Both the position numbers and the translations under genes were made by a program. DNA of 7,873 nucleotides, taken from NCBI GenBank assembly GCA_019246575.1, contig JAFAQG010000873.1, forward strand, positions 1 to 7,873, in the 5' to 3' direction. Positions 5,899-7,873 of the stretch are shown here, one piece after another (position 1 is the stretch's first letter; each line of letters opens with the position of its first letter). Source of the stretch: Acidobacteriaceae bacterium. GTDB lineage: Bacteria; Acidobacteriota; Terriglobia; Bryobacterales; Bryobacteraceae. The notes beneath the pieces are model-generated. The model was given only the letters and a program-made list of their open reading frames with translations, did no database searches and was not told the DNA's origin.

Positions 5899-7873
5899 CC
5901 GGCACTATGCGCGCGCACTTGTAGCCGTCTCACTTGCGCTTGCTCTGGCCGCCGCGCCAGTCCGGAAACCCTCTAGAGCGCCGCACAACACACCAGCGGC
6001 GCAGGCGCCAAAAGCCGTAGGAGCTGCCGGTCTCATCGCAGTCGCGCAACACCAGCTCGATCTCGGAAACTTCCTCCAAGCTGCCGATTACGCCACATCC
6101 GCCGCGGGCAAAGCGCCCATCCTCGACGACTACGCTCATTACATCCGCGCTCAAGCCGAATACCAGCTCCGGAACTACGACGAGGTTGCCAAGTCCGTTA
6201 CACACGTGTTCAACCAGGCACCCGGTTCGCCGTTCGTCGGAGCAGCAGCCGCGCTTGCCGTGCGCGCCGAACTCGATAACAATAAGCCGAAGGATGCTCT
6301 CGACATCGTTAAGAAGTACTACGACCGCATCCCACAACCGCAAGCAGACCTGCTGCTCGCCAGATGCTTCGAGGCTGCGGGCGACCTTGCTCAGGCAGCC
6401 GAGTATTTTCAGCGCGTCTACTACGGCTATCCGTCAGCACCGGAAGCAACGGATGCCGCCAATGCACTCGTCGATGTGAAGCAACGGCTCGGCGATGCGT
6501 ATCCGCCGCCCATGCCGCCCGCCATGATCGCTCGCGCTCAAAAGCTCTTTGACGCCAAGAATCCTGCCGCGGCCAAGATCGAGCTTATCGCTGCCATTCC
6601 GCAAATGGCGGGAGCTGCGCGGGACCTCGCGCGCGTGCGCCTCGGCGTCGCCGATTATCTCGCGAACAATACGCGCGATGCGCTCGCGTATCTCTCTACC
6701 CTCAAAGTAGACGATCCCGAAGCCGACGCGGAGCGGCTGAACTATCTCATCCATTGCACCCGCAAGCTCGATCGCCACGCCGACGTGAAGTCTTATCTCG
6801 ATCAGCTCGAGCAGCAGCATCCGAACTCGCTGTGGCGTCTCGACGCTCTCATCCTCGTAGCCGATCAAGCGCGCGTCGATAACGACGCACCGACATACCT
6901 TCCGCTCTACCGAGCCTGCGCGGTCACGTTCCCGAAAGATCCGCGTTCCGCCTGGTGCCACTGGCAGATCTCGCTCGACAGCTATCGCCATGACAGCCCC
7001 GATGCGTACGACCTGCTACGAGCTCATGTCCAGCAATATCCCGACTCCACGGACGCCAACAATGCCTTGTATTTTCTGGGCCGCCTGTTCGAGCGAAAAA
7101 ACGATTTCACTTCGGCTCGAGCCTGTTACGACGAGCTCACGGTCCGCTTTCCGAATACGTATTACGCCATTGTCGCCCGCGAGCGCTTGAAAGATCCGCG
7201 CCTGCACGCGGCGGTTCCAAACCCTGCAACGGTCGAGTTCCTGCACGCCATCCCGTGGCCTCCGCATCCGCAATTCCCGAGCTTCACGCCGGGCAAACTC
7301 GCTCAGGCCCGCATCGCCCGCGCGCAACTGCTCCAACTGACAGGCCTCGAAGACTGGGCCGAAGACGAGCTCAAATTCGGCGCGCGCACGGACGGCGAAC
7401 AGGAAAACGTCTATGCCTTCGAATTGGCGAAGATGGCCGCTGCGCGGAACGCACCCGATCAGGCCATGCGGTTCATCAAGGTGTACGCACCGAATTACTT
7501 ATACATGCCGCTCGATGAAGCTCCGGTCCAGTTCTGGAAGCTCGCTTTCCCCATTCCCTATCGCGCCCTGATCGAGCAGCGCAGCCGTACTCAAAACCTC
7601 GATCCGTTCTTGGTCGCCGCTCTCATACGCCAGGAATCGGAGTTCAACGTAAGTGTAAAATCTCCAGCGAACGCATACGGGCTTATGCAGTTGCTTCCCA
7701 CTACCGGCCGGCAGCTTGCGCGCAATCTGGGCATTCGCCGTTTCTCAAGCGCTCAACTCCTCACGGCCGATCGCAATGTCCAACTCGGTACTTATTTCTT
7801 TCGCAACCTGCTCAGCACCTATAGTGGTCAAGCCGAGCTGGCGCTTGCTTCCTATAACGCAGGCCCCGGACGC
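5885..7873 (+). CDS. slt: Soluble lytic murein transglycosylase (Slt70-like), 3' end cut by window
   Basis: The frame is open from ATG 5885 to the window edge (663 residues, no stop). The N-terminus looks like a signal peptide: hydrophobic ARALVAVSLALALAAAP (9-25), then a Pro/Ala-rich linker. Residues about 48-540 form a long helical superhelix of TPR-like units (for example LGNFLQAADYATSAAG and KNDFTSARACYDELTVRFP), like the U domain of Slt70. The SLT catalytic domain starts near FPIPY (555): ALIRQESEFN holds catalytic Glu584, then YGLMQLLPTTG (598-608) and ELALASYNAGPGR at the edge. The family cleaves peptidoglycan MurNAc-GlcNAc bonds, leaving 1,6-anhydro ends, in the periplasm. Catalytic Glu584 compares with Glu478 in E. 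coli Slt, so the N-terminal part is longer here. There is no Shine-Dalgarno; the 7-bp gap suggests translational coupling. Confidence 0.92.
   Translation, partial: MHAFDRHYARALVAVSLALALAAAPVRKPSRAPHNTPAAQAPKAVGAAGLIAVAQHQLDLGNFLQAADYATSAAGKAPILDDYAHYIRAQAEYQLRNYDEVAKSVTHVFNQAPGSPFVGAAAALAVRAELDNNKPKDALDIVKKYYDRIPQPQADLLLARCFEAAGDLAQAAEYFQRVYYGYPSAPEATDAANALVDVKQRLGDAYPPPMPPAMIARAQKLFDAKNPAAAKIELIAAIPQMAGAARDLARVRLGVADYLANNTRDALAYLSTLKVDDPEADAERLNYLIHCTRKLDRHADVKSYLDQLEQQHPNSLWRLDALILVADQARVDNDAPTYLPLYRACAVTFPKDPRSAWCHWQISLDSYRHDSPDAYDLLRAHVQQYPDSTDANNALYFLGRLFERKNDFTSARACYDELTVRFPNTYYAIVARERLKDPRLHAAVPNPATVEFLHAIPWPPHPQFPSFTPGKLAQARIARAQLLQLTGLEDWAEDELKFGARTDGEQENVYAFELAKMAAARNAPDQAMRFIKVYAPNYLYMPLDEAPVQFWKLAFPIPYRALIEQRSRTQNLDPFLVAALIRQESEFNVSVKSPANAYGLMQLLPTTGRQLARNLGIRRFSSAQLLTADRNVQLGTYFFRNLLSTYSGQAELALASYNAGPGR

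Noticed and set aside
5930..6343. 137-codon open frame on the minus strand, opposite the start of the transglycosylase gene
   Set aside because: It is a shadow frame: no recognisable domain, and the plus-strand frame here encodes a signal peptide and TPR-like helices.
6434..6991. 185-codon open frame on the minus strand, opposite the transglycosylase gene
   Set aside because: It lies wholly antisense to a clear Slt reading frame, has Arg/Glu-rich low-complexity translation without motifs, and is explained by codon bias in a GC-rich gene.
1..7873. CRISPR array, tRNA/rRNA genes, insertion sequences, toxin-antitoxin pairs, phage genes
   Set aside because: I saw no direct repeat arrays, RNA-gene signatures, terminal inverted repeats or transposase/integrase motifs on either strand.

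Overview
The window looks like an ordinary chromosomal segment of a moderately GC-rich bacterium with an outer membrane, most likely an Acidobacteriota (Terriglobia/Koribacter-like). The lineage is an inference. It rests mainly on the C-terminal block of the protein at 4909-5877 (RFxRVxVAEMxL ... GRxxNxxY..LKxEID..R), which I recall as common in acidobacterial hypothetical proteins. An AsmA-family protein and a Slt-type transglycosylase support a Gram-negative envelope. I see no transposase, integrase, CRISPR array, tRNA or rRNA, and no clear sign of recent transfer.

The layout is two divergent gene clusters around a 139-bp intergenic region (2320-2458). Leftward (minus strand) are a HAD-superfamily phosphatase/phosphomutase-like enzyme (2319-1666), a VOC/glyoxalase-fold protein (1644-1267) and an MFS exporter of the EntS/MFS_3 type (1213-11). 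Gaps of 21 and 53 bp make a single transcript plausible. Rightward (plus strand) are an AsmA-family membrane-anchored protein (2459-4894), a protein with a GAF-like N-terminal half and a conserved helical C-terminal domain (4909-5877), and a soluble lytic murein transglycosylase (5885 to beyond the window end). Gaps of 14 and 7 bp indicate an operon.

The rightward operon reads as a cell-envelope module. An AsmA protein (a family linked to outer-membrane and phospholipid homeostasis) and a periplasmic peptidoglycan lyase flank a probable cytoplasmic protein of unknown function. The leftward cluster looks like small-molecule metabolism or detoxification plus export; its substrate cannot be read from sequence.

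The less ordinary details are a 16-nt run of pure A/T inside the GAF-like gene, an 18-bp near-palindrome on the start codon of the transglycosylase (which lacks a Shine-Dalgarno), and two genes that appear to start with TTG. I did not find a convincing new biological system. The best candidate for new biology is the uncharacterised protein between AsmA and Slt.
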